This document shows, piece after piece, positions 16,266 to 25,439 of a DNA stretch of 64,000 nt. Below the pieces are notes generated by a model. That model did not search any database and was not told where the DNA came from. It saw nothing but the letters and a program-made list of their open reading frames with translations. Position 1 is the first letter of the stretch. The number at the start of each line of letters is the position of its first letter. The stretch lies in contig CAVWXX010000016.1 in assembly GCA_963759155.1 (NCBI GenBank), positions 142,470 to 206,469 of the forward strand. The letters are read 5' to 3'. Position numbers and translations under genes: made by a program. This DNA comes from SZUA-36 sp963759155 (GTDB taxonomy: Bacteria; Pseudomonadota; Gammaproteobacteria; Xanthomonadales; SZUA-36).

Positions 16266-17987
16266 CTATTCGGTAGCCTGTGAAGCTTCTCGTATAGCGC
16301 GGAACTCATTACCTTCATACCACTCGGGCCATGCATCACCAAAGGCGACGTGGCGGCCGATAAGGTAATACAGTCGCAGGTCTTCAATTGCGGCATCGAG
16401 GTCCCAGTCATCACTGATCTCATCGCTTGGCGCATGGTAGTGATTGGCGATGTACTCCGCGTTGCGTTTTTTCACATACTCGGCACCGTGCTCGCGGTCC
16501 GTTGTACCACCTTTTGCATACAGAATCGGCACACCGTTCTTGGCAAAATTGAAATGATCCGAGCGGTAGTAAGAACCTTTTTCAGGTGTGGCTTCCGGTG
16601 TTAGTGTGCGTCCTGATTCCATGGCCACTTCGGCGAGGATATCCTCCATTTCGGAAGCACCATAACCGACGACCACGATGTCGCTCATCTTGCCTCTGAA
16701 ATTAAGCACATCCATGTTGATACCGGCAACCGTCTTATTCATCGGGTAAGGTGGGTTGGATACGTATGCTTTGGAACCCAGCAATCCGGACTCCTCTGCG
16801 GTCACGGCAAGAAAACCAACGGTTCTGTTCGGTTCGCCCGGGGTGTTGGCCCATGCTTCGGCCACTTCCAGTAAGCCGGCCGTACCGCTGGCGTTGTCTT
16901 CGGCACCGTTGTAGATGAAATCGCCTTCTTCACCCTCTTCATGCGGAGTGGTTCCCAGGTGATCCCAGTGCGCCATGTAGATAAATAACTCGTCTGCTGC
17001 ATCGTGTCCGGGACGAATGGCCCCAACGTTGTAGGATTCAGCAAACTCAATCGTATTTTTTATTGAGACATTGGCGTTGAGGCCCAGTGGGATCGGCGTG
17101 ACAGATGCTTTTGCGGCCTGCGCTTCCAGTGCCGCCAGATCTTGCCCGGCCAATGCCAGGATTTGCTCGGCAACCGGGTGCTGTAACCAGCCCTCAACCT
17201 TAACGCGGTGCATATTCTTGTTATCGGGTGCCAGGTGAAACTGCGGGCCCTGCCTGCCGTCTTCGATCACATTCCAGCCATAGGCTGCAGCACCGGTTTC
17301 ATGAATGATAAGTATGCCCGCCGCGCCCTGACGAGCGGCTTCTTCGTATTTGTAGGTCCAGCGGCCATAATAGGTCATGGCATTGCCACTGAATAAGTCA
17401 GGGTTCTGGGTTGCGTAGCCAGGATCATTGACCAGCACGATCACGGTTTTACCCTTCACATCCAGACCGGCGTAATCATCCCAGTCATATTCGGGTGCGA
17501 CGATGCCGTAGCCGGCCCAGACCAACTCGCTGTTTTCCAGCCCCGTCTGTTCAACAACACGTGTGGTCCATAGGGCTGACTCCGGCCCGTTGGCGAAAGA
17601 AAGCACTGTTTCACCATCCGGGTTTGAAACACCAAGTGTCAAATCACCGGTGGCCTCAATCGCAACCAGCGGCACCGGTTGCCGGTAGCTGTCTCCAAAC
17701 ATGGGCGCGAGGCCCATCTCTTTGAATTCTGCTTCCAGGAAGTCGAGTGTCAGGCGTTCACCTTCAGACATCGGTGCACGGCCACCAAACTCGTCAGAGG
17801 CCAGGGAGCCAATGCGCCGCAACAGCCCTTCAGTTTCCATCAGTTCAATCGGGTCTCCGGTTGCAACTGCGGGTTCAGCCTGAACATCAGGCTCAGATTG
17901 GTTATCAACTGCCGCATCCTCTGCTGGCTTGCAGGCCGAGACAAGTACGAGTAATAGAACAATGACAAACACATTTCGAAGGTTCAC
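16266..17987 (-). CDS. M28 family metallopeptidase, lipoprotein
   Basis: A 573-residue exported peptidase. The N-terminus is a lipoprotein signal ending in LVSACKPAED, so the mature protein should be lipid-anchored at its cysteine. After a PA-like insertion (about residues 130-260) comes the M28 di-zinc core: MAHWDHLG (His ligand), NGAEDNASGTAGLLE (bridging Asp), TAEESGLLGS (catalytic Glu and ligand Glu) and RSDHFNFAKNGVP (final His). Members act as aminopeptidases on peptides. A periplasmic role in peptide breakdown fits the other exported peptidases. It is divergent from the aldolase gene. Confidence 0.92.
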   Translation of the reverse strand: MNLRNVFVIVLLLVLVSACKPAEDAAVDNQSEPDVQAEPAVATGDPIELMETEGLLRRIGSLASDEFGGRAPMSEGERLTLDFLEAEFKEMGLAPMFGDSYRQPVPLVAIEATGDLTLGVSNPDGETVLSFANGPESALWTTRVVEQTGLENSELVWAGYGIVAPEYDWDDYAGLDVKGKTVIVLVNDPGYATQNPDLFSGNAMTYYGRWTYKYEEAARQGAAGILIIHETGAAAYGWNVIEDGRQGPQFHLAPDNKNMHRVKVEGWLQHPVAEQILALAGQDLAALEAQAAKASVTPIPLGLNANVSIKNTIEFAESYNVGAIRPGHDAADELFIYMAHWDHLGTTPHEEGEEGDFIYNGAEDNASGTAGLLEVAEAWANTPGEPNRTVGFLAVTAEESGLLGSKAYVSNPPYPMNKTVAGINMDVLNFRGKMSDIVVVGYGASEMEDILAEVAMESGRTLTPEATPEKGSYYRSDHFNFAKNGVPILYAKGGTTDREHGAEYVKKRNAEYIANHYHAPSDEISDDWDLDAAIEDLRLYYLIGRHVAFGDAWPEWYEGNEFRAIREASQATE

Positions 17988-18140
17988 GGTTGGCTCCGTT
18001 GAGGGTTAAATATGGCCAGCAAGTTACGCGTTAATACAGTCGTAATCAAGGAAAAACGCAGAAACCGGCAAGACGGTTGTTGATAGAATGTCAGCCGTCT
18101 TCAGACGTGCTGTTTGAATCTTCAAGTCATGGTGAAAATA

Positions 18141-19226
18141 ATGAACCTGGAAAAAAGCTGTTCGCATTTTTTAACACATCATCAGAGCTTCACATCGACA
18201 TCTCCCGCCGACGATTTTCAGGCAATGGCAGATTGGTGTCGAAGTAACGAGGCAGTGCATGACCGCTATGGAAACGGTGAGCTTGTGCAGGCTTTTGAAG
18301 CCAAAGTTTCCGAACTACTGGATTTTAAGAAAGCAAAATTCTGTCTCACCGGGGTGGCGACACAGATCGTTGCGTTACGGCTGGCCTGTAGTATCAAAAG
18401 TAACGACCGGGTGTTAACGCATCCTACCTCGCATCTGTTGTTACATGAGAATCAGAACAGCCTGCTTTACGACTGGTTCAAGCTGGTGAGGGTTGGCTCT
18501 GCCTATCGGCCTTTATCTTTAGATGCTCTACAAAATTACCCGGACCCGGTGGCGGCCGTGATCTACGAATTACCATTGCGGGAAATCGGTGGACAACTGC
18601 CAGCATGGGAAGAACTTCAAGAAATCAAGGCGTGGGCCAGGCATAACGATGTACACCTGCATATGGATGGCGCGCGCTTGTGGGAGGCCGCAGCGGGCTA
18701 TGGGAAATCGCTGGAGGAAGTCTGCGACGGGTTCGATTCAGTCTACGTGTCCTTCTACAAAGGCATCGGCGCACTGGCCGGCGCGATGCTGCTGGGTAGC
18801 GAAAACTTTATCAATCGAGCCAGGGTTGATATGCAGCGCCAGGGCGCGGTGACATTCAGACATACACCTTATGTTGTATCTGCAGCCATGCAGTTTGATC
18901 AACGACTGGAAGATATACCGAAGTATTTTGAGCGTACTCAAGCGTTGTTTGAAATGCTTAAGCAGTACCCATTGCTGACACCGAACCCGAAACAACCGCA
19001 ATGCAATATGTTGCACTTATACCTGCCGGTATCCGCTGCAAAGGCGAACGCCATACGTGATGCGATCGCGGCCGAGCACAAAATCTGGCTATTCAATGGC
19101 GCCAATGATGCTGCCTTGCCTGATCAAAGCTATTTTGAATGGTATGTGGGTGATAATTTGCTGAGCATGGATGATGCGGTTTTGCATCTGGCTTTGAAGA
19201 GCTTGAGTGATGCTTTGAAATCGTAA
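18141..19226 (+). CDS. threonine-aldolase-like PLP enzyme (beta-eliminating lyase family)
   Basis: A PLP-dependent fold-type I enzyme of the L-threonine aldolase family. The diagnostic stretch HMDGARLWEAA binds the cofactor and VSFYKGIGALAG carries the lysine Schiff base (near residue 210). LTHPTSHLLLHE is an unusual version of the loop that in classic enzymes contacts the ring. Such enzymes split threonine or other beta-hydroxy amino acids to glycine and an aldehyde. I choose the ATG at 18141 because GGTGA lies five bases before it; an ATG at 18129 or a TTG at 18114 would give longer forms. Repeat copy C begins at the stop codon. Confidence 0.82.
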   Translation: MNLEKSCSHFLTHHQSFTSTSPADDFQAMADWCRSNEAVHDRYGNGELVQAFEAKVSELLDFKKAKFCLTGVATQIVALRLACSIKSNDRVLTHPTSHLLLHENQNSLLYDWFKLVRVGSAYRPLSLDALQNYPDPVAAVIYELPLREIGGQLPAWEELQEIKAWARHNDVHLHMDGARLWEAAAGYGKSLEEVCDGFDSVYVSFYKGIGALAGAMLLGSENFINRARVDMQRQGAVTFRHTPYVVSAAMQFDQRLEDIPKYFERTQALFEMLKQYPLLTPNPKQPQCNMLHLYLPVSAAKANAIRDAIAAEHKIWLFNGANDAALPDQSYFEWYVGDNLLSMDDAVLHLALKSLSDALKS

Positions 19227-19790
19227 GTGTTTTTTCAGAACTCACAGGTGGGAAAAAACCATTGATCATTGGGGAAGCCAAGGCCATGCGGTACCTTACT
19301 TCAGGACTCACAGGTAGAAAACCATTGATCATTGGGGAAGCCAAGGCCATGCAGTAGCTTATGCCGGGACACGCCGCGAGCACATCCATGTGGGCTCTGG
19401 CGCGACATCCATGTCGCTCAAGGTCCCGACATAAGCTACTGCACCCCCTTGGCTTTGTGCGAATGCAGGGGTCAATGGTTTCTGGGAGACACATCGCTTG
19501 ATTCTGAACTTGATAAGCGCACGGCTTTTGCGAATGTTTGGGTTTAAGACCTTCTGAAAGATGCACGTCGTTTGATATTAAGCTGGGGTTATGTTCAGGA
19601 TGAACGGTATATCGCGATAGAGCACATGGAGGTGCGGCGCGATTGTGTCAGTTTTGCACACGGTGTCATTAGATGTGCTGTGCAAAACTGAGGCAGGCCG
19701 CTCCTGCGCATCCATGCGCCCGCGGCATACCGTTCATCCTGAACATAAGCGAGTCCTGGGAAGTTAATACACATCCCAGCTCCCCCACCC
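19227..19790 (+). repeat. interspersed two-hairpin repeat, copy C, with inserted third hairpin
   Basis: It begins right after the aldolase stop with two clear tandem units of about 65 bp (19233-19290 and 19297-19350), both holding CCATTGATCATTGGGGAAGC. HP2 follows (arms 19350-19370 / 19423-19443, one mismatch) with the intact nested palindrome GCGACATCCATGTCGC at 19402-19417 in its loop. The spacer carries TGAAAGATGCACGTCGTTTG. HP1 is disrupted: its left arm stops after AGCTGGGG (19581-19588), hairpin HP3 takes the place of the rest, and the right arm resumes at GCGAGTCCTGGG (19749 onward). The copy lies between convergent genes. Confidence 0.88.
19589..19748 (+). repeat. hairpin module HP3 nested inside HP1 of copy C
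   Basis: Perfect 22-nt inverted arms (19589-19610 and 19727-19748; outer end TTATGTTCAGGATGAACGG) enclose further nested hairpins: CAGTTTTGCACA (19649-19660) / TGTGCAAAACTG (19679-19690), perfect over 12 bp, and GCGCATCCATGCGC near the right arm. The right half recurs, reverse-complemented, in copy D (25503-25560). HP3 therefore behaves as a separate repeat module that moves or recombines independently of HP1 and HP2. Confidence 0.85.
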
Positions 19791-19852
19791 CCAAAGAGTG
19801 AATCCCCACCCTTTGTGGCTAGCGACATATAGTAGGTACTGGCAAACTTGAC

Positions 19853-22051
19853 CTATTGCAAGACCTCGCCAGGATGATAGGTTCTAGTAGCGCGTTTCTC
19901 GACATCCTCACGATAGTAAGCGACATCCTTGAACTCCCTGTCTACATAACGTTGTGCCTGGTCATCAAAGTGCGGTGATGCGGGGTCGCCACTCTGACCG
20001 CCTGCCAGCATGCTTTTGGCTTTTACCCTGTCGCCAAACTCAACCACCGCCACAAAACTGTTTCCCGAGGTACCATATATACGCTTTGAGTCCTTATAGG
20101 GTTTGGCGCCAAACGATGCCAGAGCGCCCCAGCGACTCGAGGCCATGCCTACGGGCAGGCTTGGTGCATCGTCGTCAAAGGGTTGTTCAATATCACCGGT
20201 GATGCGCTGGAAGCGGTTAATCGCACCCCAGGGCGTGTCCCATGTGCCAAAATCAGCTGCAAGGCTTGCGACTGTTGCGGCAAATATTTGCAAACGCTCT
20301 TCATGGGGCGATTCGGTACCAAAATAGTTGATCTGGTCCATGCCGCTTAGCTTGTCCGGGTTGGCGCCTTCTTTTTGGTAACGCGTTGCATAGAAATGCG
20401 CCAGTGACATCGCTATGGAGTCTGTTGATACCTTCATGTCCCACTCGCGAAGTACATCGATGGCCGGTGCCAGTTCGATATAGGCTTCTCCGGACTCATC
20501 AAAAGCTGTTATCAAGCCCGGTATCAATTGCTCAAATGCCGGTAGATAAGGGTCGTAGGCAATTTCAATTAATTTGTCGAGTGTCATATCAGATATACCG
20601 GTGAGCACTTTCACCGCATGGATACCCCGGAAGCTTTCGGCTTCGGGTGCCATGTAAACCGGATAATCTTCGCGCCTTGGGCTGAATTCTGCGGCAGCTG
20701 TGAAGGGTGTTGCATTGCAATTTTGCAGCCAGCCATTTTCGGGGTTCAGCAGGCTGATGGTCTCATCAACGGTATGCAGGCCCTGCCAGTCGGTGGCCGG
20801 ATTGCTGCCATCGACCGGTTGTGAAAAATCGAACTGTGCATCGCGTCGCGGTACGAAATTGCCGTGGTAGTAGGCAATATTACCCGACGAGTCGGCGTAT
20901 ACCGTGTTGTTGGATGAGTTGGTTCGGATGTCCATCATTTTCCGGAAGCCATCATGATCACTTTGTTTTGTGCGGATATAAGACTGCTGCAGGGCGTTGA
21001 CCGGATCCCAGTTGATCTTTGTGGCCACCCACTTGTCGTCCAGCATGTGGGTGACCGGGCCGTGATGGGTGTGATACATCTCGAAGCGGCGTTCGGACAT
21101 CGTGTCGCCGTCCTTATATTTAAGGGTCACTTCGGAGACTTCGACCGGACGTTGTTCGTCACCGTACCGGTAGCTGAGTTTGCCGTCATGTTGTGAAACG
21201 TCCTCGATGAACTCGTCGATAAAATCTACATAGGTCGATGTGTGCATCCAGCCGGTGTTTTCGTTGAAACCCTGGTAGACAAAGAATTGCCCCCATGTGA
21301 CAGCACCGTAGGCGTTCAGGCCTTCCTCGCTGACTACATGTACTTCGCCGCGGAAGTAGAATGATGTGTGGGGGTTGATCAATAACATGGCGTCACCGGA
21401 GCGGGTCAGCTTGCCGGCGATGGCAAAGCCGTTGGAGCCTCGTGGCTCCTGAGGTTCGGCTGCGCTTGCCGGGGTTTTGGGAAGGCTTTCCAGTGAGCGG
21501 TTCTCGCCATAAAACGCCTCGATCCCTTCCAGCGGTATCTGCTCGATATCACCCCCGATGGATCCTTCCGAGAAAAACATGGGCATCCAGGGCTCGAAAC
21601 GGGTCAGTAGTCTTGGTTTTACTTCCGGGTGTGTCTGCAGATAGTAGTTCAATCCATCGGCCCAGGCATCACAGAGTTCTTTTAGCCAGTCGGGCGCGCT
21701 CTCATAGGCGGCTCTTGCCTCGTCGGTGGTCATGAACAGACGTGCACGCAGGTCACTGAAGATAGACTTTTCACCCTCAATTTCAGCGAGTCGGCCGATG
21801 GCCCAGACGTAATTGCGCTCAATGCGGTTGAAGTCGTCCTCGGCCTGGGCGTAGAGCAGCCCAAACACGGCATCCGCATCGGTTTTGGCATAAATGTGTG
21901 GCACGCCAAAGTCATCGCGGATGATGGTGATGTTTTGTGCACGGGTTGCCAGTTTGTCGGTTGCGGGCACCGCTGCCTGTTCGGTTTCCTGTGAACAGGA
22001 AGCCAGCAGCAAAAAGACAAGTAGTATTGATAGGTTCAGGATTCGAGTCAT
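19853..22051 (-). CDS. penicillin acylase family (S45) lipoprotein
   Basis: The ATG at 22051 gives a protein of 732 residues with a lipoprotein signal (MTRILNLSILLVFLLLASCSQ); the open frame extends 34 codons further upstream without signal character. The protein is an Ntn hydrolase of the S45 family: the alpha part contains ITIIRDDFGVPHIYAKT and the self-cleavage site is at the serine of EPRGSNGFAIAG, which becomes the N-terminal nucleophile of the beta chain. Family members hydrolyse acyl amides such as penicillins, acyl-homoserine lactones and aculeacin. Substrate is not predictable; amide or quorum-signal turnover are options. It is predicted to be anchored in the cell envelope. Confidence 0.9.
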   Translation of the reverse strand: MTRILNLSILLVFLLLASCSQETEQAAVPATDKLATRAQNITIIRDDFGVPHIYAKTDADAVFGLLYAQAEDDFNRIERNYVWAIGRLAEIEGEKSIFSDLRARLFMTTDEARAAYESAPDWLKELCDAWADGLNYYLQTHPEVKPRLLTRFEPWMPMFFSEGSIGGDIEQIPLEGIEAFYGENRSLESLPKTPASAAEPQEPRGSNGFAIAGKLTRSGDAMLLINPHTSFYFRGEVHVVSEEGLNAYGAVTWGQFFVYQGFNENTGWMHTSTYVDFIDEFIEDVSQHDGKLSYRYGDEQRPVEVSEVTLKYKDGDTMSERRFEMYHTHHGPVTHMLDDKWVATKINWDPVNALQQSYIRTKQSDHDGFRKMMDIRTNSSNNTVYADSSGNIAYYHGNFVPRRDAQFDFSQPVDGSNPATDWQGLHTVDETISLLNPENGWLQNCNATPFTAAAEFSPRREDYPVYMAPEAESFRGIHAVKVLTGISDMTLDKLIEIAYDPYLPAFEQLIPGLITAFDESGEAYIELAPAIDVLREWDMKVSTDSIAMSLAHFYATRYQKEGANPDKLSGMDQINYFGTESPHEERLQIFAATVASLAADFGTWDTPWGAINRFQRITGDIEQPFDDDAPSLPVGMASSRWGALASFGAKPYKDSKRIYGTSGNSFVAVVEFGDRVKAKSMLAGGQSGDPASPHFDDQAQRYVDREFKDVAYYREDVEKRATRTYHPGEVLQ

Positions 22052-22165
22052 CAGGTTTTCATGTCCATTATTGATTTTAACGCTCAGTTTGCTGACGCAA
22101 GCCGTCGTCGCCCGGAGCGATTGCAAGTCGAGTGTAGACACATCGAAGTGCAAATTCGATAATAA

Positions 22166-22318
22166 TCGTCTCCACTCGCCCGTTCGCAGCCGGTTCTGGA
22201 CTTGCCATACCTGCCGGTAATCCTGCGACGCGGTCTCGATTATGGCAAGCAGGGGTTCGATGAATGGGACCTGACCCGGGAAGTACTCAAAGCCATTAAG
22301 ACAAGCAGGGCTCAGTGA
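22166..22318 (+). pseudogene. possible 3' remnant of an unidentified gene
   Basis: After an in-frame TAA at 22163, a frame of 50 codons runs to a TGA at 22316-22318. Its translation (…DLPYLPVILRRGLDYG…, …FDEWDLTREVLKAIKTS…) looks like the C-terminus of a real protein in composition and codon use, but no ATG or ribosome-binding site precedes it and I do not recognise the family. It may be the tail of a gene lost by deletion, or a chance frame. Confidence 0.3.
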
Positions 22319-22341
22319 CCGGATCAGCTTTTCTCCAGGTC

Positions 22342-22373
22342 AAAAAAAGGGTGCCGCGCGTGGCACGGCACCC
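22342..22373 (-). terminator. orphan terminator-like hairpin on the minus strand
   Basis: GGGTGCCG (22349-22356) and CGGCACCC (22366-22373) form an 8-bp stem. On the minus strand it is followed by seven T residues (complement of 22342-22348). No minus-strand gene lies directly upstream, since the next gene to the right is on the plus strand, so it either ends an unannotated antisense or leader transcript or is a leftover. Confidence 0.55.
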
Positions 22374-22466
22374 ACTCCATTTACAGTTTTCCGGCTGAAG
22401 CCGGTAGCTGCACACGAGGAGACCAATCCTACAGAATTTCGACTATTGATACTGCGCTTGCGAACC

Positions 22467-22503
22467 TTAACCTAAGCTTAAATTTCTTTTAAGCTTGGGT
22501 TAA
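22467..22503 (+). promoter_or_regulatory. long inverted repeat before the octahaem cytochrome gene
   Basis: TTAACCTAAGCTTAAA (22467-22482) pairs with TTTAAGCTTGGGTTAA (22488-22503) over 16 positions with one mismatch and a 5-base loop. It is AT-rich with no T-run, so it is more like an operator or leader hairpin than a terminator. A second, shorter repeat, GATGCAA…TTGCATC, follows just before the ribosome-binding site GAGGAGA of the cytochrome gene. Function unknown. Confidence 0.5.
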
Positions 22504-22567
22504 GTTTGAACACGTTATCCTTCGCGCGATGCAATGGATTTTGCATCTTTAACACGAGGAGATAGAG

Positions 22568-24190
22568 ATGAAATTCAAACCCATGGCCGCATGGCATGCG
22601 GTTCTGTTCAACGCGATCATTCTAACTTTTTGCCTGGCGCTTATTCCATCTGTCGGCCTGGCAAAAGTCCAACCATCGTCCGGATTTGAAAAGAAGGACG
22701 ACCTGGTGACTGTGCAAGACTTTATTGAATACGCAGAAGCCACCAAGTGTGATATTCACGACCTGTTTTTTGATATGCGTGAATACGAAGGCACGAAGTC
22801 CTGCCTGATGTGTCATGAAAGTGAAGGTGAGCAAATGCTTCACTCCGGTCACTTCAAGTGGGAAGGTCACACTGACCGTGTCGTTGGCCTTGAAGGCCAG
22901 TCAGTTGGCAAGAACAATCTGATCAATAATTTCTGTGTTGCAGTTCCTACCAATGAACCACGTTGCACCCAGTGTCACGCCGGTTATGGGTATAAGAACA
23001 AAGATTATGATTTTACCAACCCTGAAAATGTCGACTGCCTGGTTTGCCATGATCAATCCGGTACTTACGCCAAAGCCCCAACGACAGGAGGTTTTCCAGC
23101 CCCGACCGTTGATCTTCAAGTCGTTGCACGCAGCATAACCGTCGGAAATGAACCGACCCGTAAAGCTTGCATCAGCTGTCACTCCCACGCGGGTGGTGGT
23201 GATAATGTTAAACATGGTGACATTTCCTCTGACCTGATCAGCACCACACGTGAATATGACGTGCATATGGGTACTGACGGTGGCGATCTTGCATGTACAG
23301 CATGCCACGGCGCGAATCATGATCCCAATACTGGTGACTATAATCATGGTATCGCTGGCATGAGTTTACATTCAGTTAATGAAGGTGAGATGAAACGCTG
23401 TGGCGATTGTCACGGTAAAGTTGCCAACATCCATGCTGGTACCTCTGTTGAGCCCATGCTGGTTGAAGGTTGGCACGACAACCTGGCTTGCCAGGTCTGC
23501 CATATTCCGGCCATCGCCCGCAAAATTTCCACCAAGGTTGAATGGTACTGGTCCGATGCAGGCCAGAATATCGACCCGATTCCTGTTGATCCGGAAACCG
23601 GTCGCCCAACCTACGACAAGAAGAAAGGTACCTTCGTCTGGAAGAATAATGTCCGTCCGACGCTTCGCTATGCAAATGGCAAGTGGAATCGTCCGGTCAT
23701 TGGTAAGACTGACACGTACAGTGCCATTCCTATCGACCTGGGTTCACCCGTAGGTGATTACACTGACTCAATGATTTACCCATTCAAACTGATGAAGGGT
23801 GACCAACCGGTTGATCCAGTCAACAAGACCATTCTCGTCCCTCACCTGTTTGGTTTAGGCAGCGGCCCGAATCCTTACTGGGGCAAATTCAACTGGACGC
23901 TTTCCATTGAAGATGGTGCACTTTACACCGGTCAGGACTTCAGCGGCACGCACGCTTTTGAGCCAACTACCATGTTGCTCGCTGTAAACCATGAAGTTTC
24001 ACCGAAAGAAATGGCACTCGGTTATGACTCCAACTGTGGCGATTGCCACGCCAGTGCCCATATCGATTGGCCGGCACTTGGCTGGACAGCTGATCCATTT
24101 GATGGCGGAGAACGCATTGTCAGTATGTCAACACAGTCTGCAAATGTAACCTGGGCGCCACCTCTGCGGCTTCCAAAGGGTCTTGACTAG
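22568..24190 (+). CDS. octahaem cytochrome c, tetrathionate-reductase (OTR) family
   Basis: A 540-residue periplasmic cytochrome with an N-terminal signal segment (about residues 1-33). Eight CXXCH haem sites are visible: CLMCH, CTQCH, CLVCH, CISCH, CTACH, CGDCH, CQVCH and, far downstream, CGDCH. The GGGDNVKHGD stretch after the fourth site is characteristic of the octahaem tetrathionate reductase family; the Lys there may serve as a haem ligand in place of His, as known for the Shewanella enzyme. In vitro that family reduces tetrathionate, nitrite or hydroxylamine, and the physiological role is unsettled. No cytochrome maturation or quinol dehydrogenase genes are adjacent. GAGGAGA precedes the start, and a terminator follows. 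Confidence 0.88.
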   Translation: MKFKPMAAWHAVLFNAIILTFCLALIPSVGLAKVQPSSGFEKKDDLVTVQDFIEYAEATKCDIHDLFFDMREYEGTKSCLMCHESEGEQMLHSGHFKWEGHTDRVVGLEGQSVGKNNLINNFCVAVPTNEPRCTQCHAGYGYKNKDYDFTNPENVDCLVCHDQSGTYAKAPTTGGFPAPTVDLQVVARSITVGNEPTRKACISCHSHAGGGDNVKHGDISSDLISTTREYDVHMGTDGGDLACTACHGANHDPNTGDYNHGIAGMSLHSVNEGEMKRCGDCHGKVANIHAGTSVEPMLVEGWHDNLACQVCHIPAIARKISTKVEWYWSDAGQNIDPIPVDPETGRPTYDKKKGTFVWKNNVRPTLRYANGKWNRPVIGKTDTYSAIPIDLGSPVGDYTDSMIYPFKLMKGDQPVDPVNKTILVPHLFGLGSGPNPYWGKFNWTLSIEDGALYTGQDFSGTHAFEPTTMLLAVNHEVSPKEMALGYDSNCGDCHASAHIDWPALGWTADPFDGGERIVSMSTQSANVTWAPPLRLPKGLD

Positions 24191-24243
24191 ACTTGCAGTG
24201 AACTAACCAAGAGCAGACTTCACACCCGATTGTGAAGTTAGTT

Positions 24244-24277
24244 TGGCCCGGGTCTAACGGCCCGGGCCATTTTTTTT
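24244..24277 (+). terminator. rho-independent terminator after the cytochrome gene
   Basis: TGGCCCGGG (24244-24252) pairs with CCCGGGCCA (24261-24269) across an 8-base loop, followed by eight T residues (24270-24277). A weaker hairpin, CTTCACA…TGTGAAG, lies just before it. Confidence 0.92.
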
Positions 24278-24285
24278 GGGCCGTA

Positions 24286-25323
24286 TCAAGGCTCCGACGG
24301 CAATACCGCCTGTGCCAGGTTATTGGTATCAGTTCCAAACCAGAGACTATTCCGGTTTGGGTCATAGACCATATGACGGACGGAACCCGCACCGCTGGGA
24401 ATAGGCGTTACGCTGAAGAAAGTCCCTGCTTGCGGGTCAAATCCAACCAGTTGGTTTACTTCAGGCCAGGTTTCAACAAACCAGACACGACCATCGGCAT
24501 CGGCTGCCATGGCATAGGGTCCGGATCGCTCGCTGGGGGTCTTCCATTCGGTAAACTCGCCGGTCTCAGGCACATAGCGACCGATATAACCTTCGCTGTA
24601 ATCGGTATACCAGACAGCATCGTCAGCAGTAATCGCCAGTCTGCGTAAGCGGGCATCCTCACGAGGCAAATGGATGACTCGCAGCTTCATGCTGTCGGGG
24701 TCAATAGTGGCCAACCCATTGGTACCCAGCAATGCAATCCAGGGATGGCCTTTTGAATCCATTTTGATACCGTAAGGACGAGCCTGCTCGGTCAGCATCG
24801 GAACCAGGTCCACCTCGCCGCTTTTCTTATTCAGTCGGCCGACATAATTGCTCCATTGCATGGTGAACCAGATTTCATCCTTACCCGACAATACCAGTGT
24901 GTGCGGGTCACGGGCGCTCTCACTGGGCATGGTGAAACGCGTTACTTCACCGGTGACGTAACTCATACGGCCGATAAATGCCTGCCGGTTTCCGGCGATC
25001 CACAAAGTACCATCCCAGTCGATAACCAGGTTATGGGGGCCGGTGCCGGGTGGTAAATCCTTGCGTCTGAATTCTCCGGTTTCGGGATCAAACCTTGCAG
25101 CATAATCACCACCCTGGCCAACCAGCCAGATGACACCATTGGGGGCGACGTCGGGGTCACGGGGTCGGGTATTTTTCCATGGCACGGGCCATTCGGTGAT
25201 TTCTACCTGGATCGGGTTTTCGACAATCGGATTGACGGCGATTTCCTCATCATCATTTGGTATTTGTGCCAATGCTGATGTGGAAAAAAGGGCTAGCAAT
25301 GTAATTAAGGAGTATTTACGCAT
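24286..25323 (-). CDS. streptogramin-lyase-like (Vgb family) beta-propeller, exported
   Basis: The ATG at 25323 gives 345 residues with a signal peptide (MRKYSLITLLALFSTSALAQ); the frame is open for eight more codons upstream. The mature protein consists of propeller blades with repeating WF/WY-T cores such as EIWFTMQWSNYVGRL, AVWYTDYSEGYIGRY and SLWFGTDTNN. The Vgb/SMP-30-type propeller includes virginiamycin B lyase, but most environmental members are exported proteins of unknown role, so antibiotic resistance should not be assumed. It is convergent with the octahaem cytochrome gene, separated by the terminator. Copy D of the repeat lies upstream. Confidence 0.82.
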   Translation of the reverse strand: MRKYSLITLLALFSTSALAQIPNDDEEIAVNPIVENPIQVEITEWPVPWKNTRPRDPDVAPNGVIWLVGQGGDYAARFDPETGEFRRKDLPPGTGPHNLVIDWDGTLWIAGNRQAFIGRMSYVTGEVTRFTMPSESARDPHTLVLSGKDEIWFTMQWSNYVGRLNKKSGEVDLVPMLTEQARPYGIKMDSKGHPWIALLGTNGLATIDPDSMKLRVIHLPREDARLRRLAITADDAVWYTDYSEGYIGRYVPETGEFTEWKTPSERSGPYAMAADADGRVWFVETWPEVNQLVGFDPQAGTFFSVTPIPSGAGSVRHMVYDPNRNSLWFGTDTNNLAQAVLPSEP

Positions 25324-25439
25324 AGCGGTGCCTGTGATATTTCCCATTTATCCGGGACAAGGGGTTTTGTTCATGGATAAACCATAGCGCAGAAATTGCA
25401 AAAACGCAGCTACCATTGTTGTATGGCGATTCAACTTGG

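Noticed and set aside
19595..19828. Open frame encoding a peptide with YVQDERYAAGAWM, also seen at 25396-25605
   Set aside because: Both frames are read through the HP3 arms; the similarity is the repeat itself, with no ribosome site or protein-like constraint.
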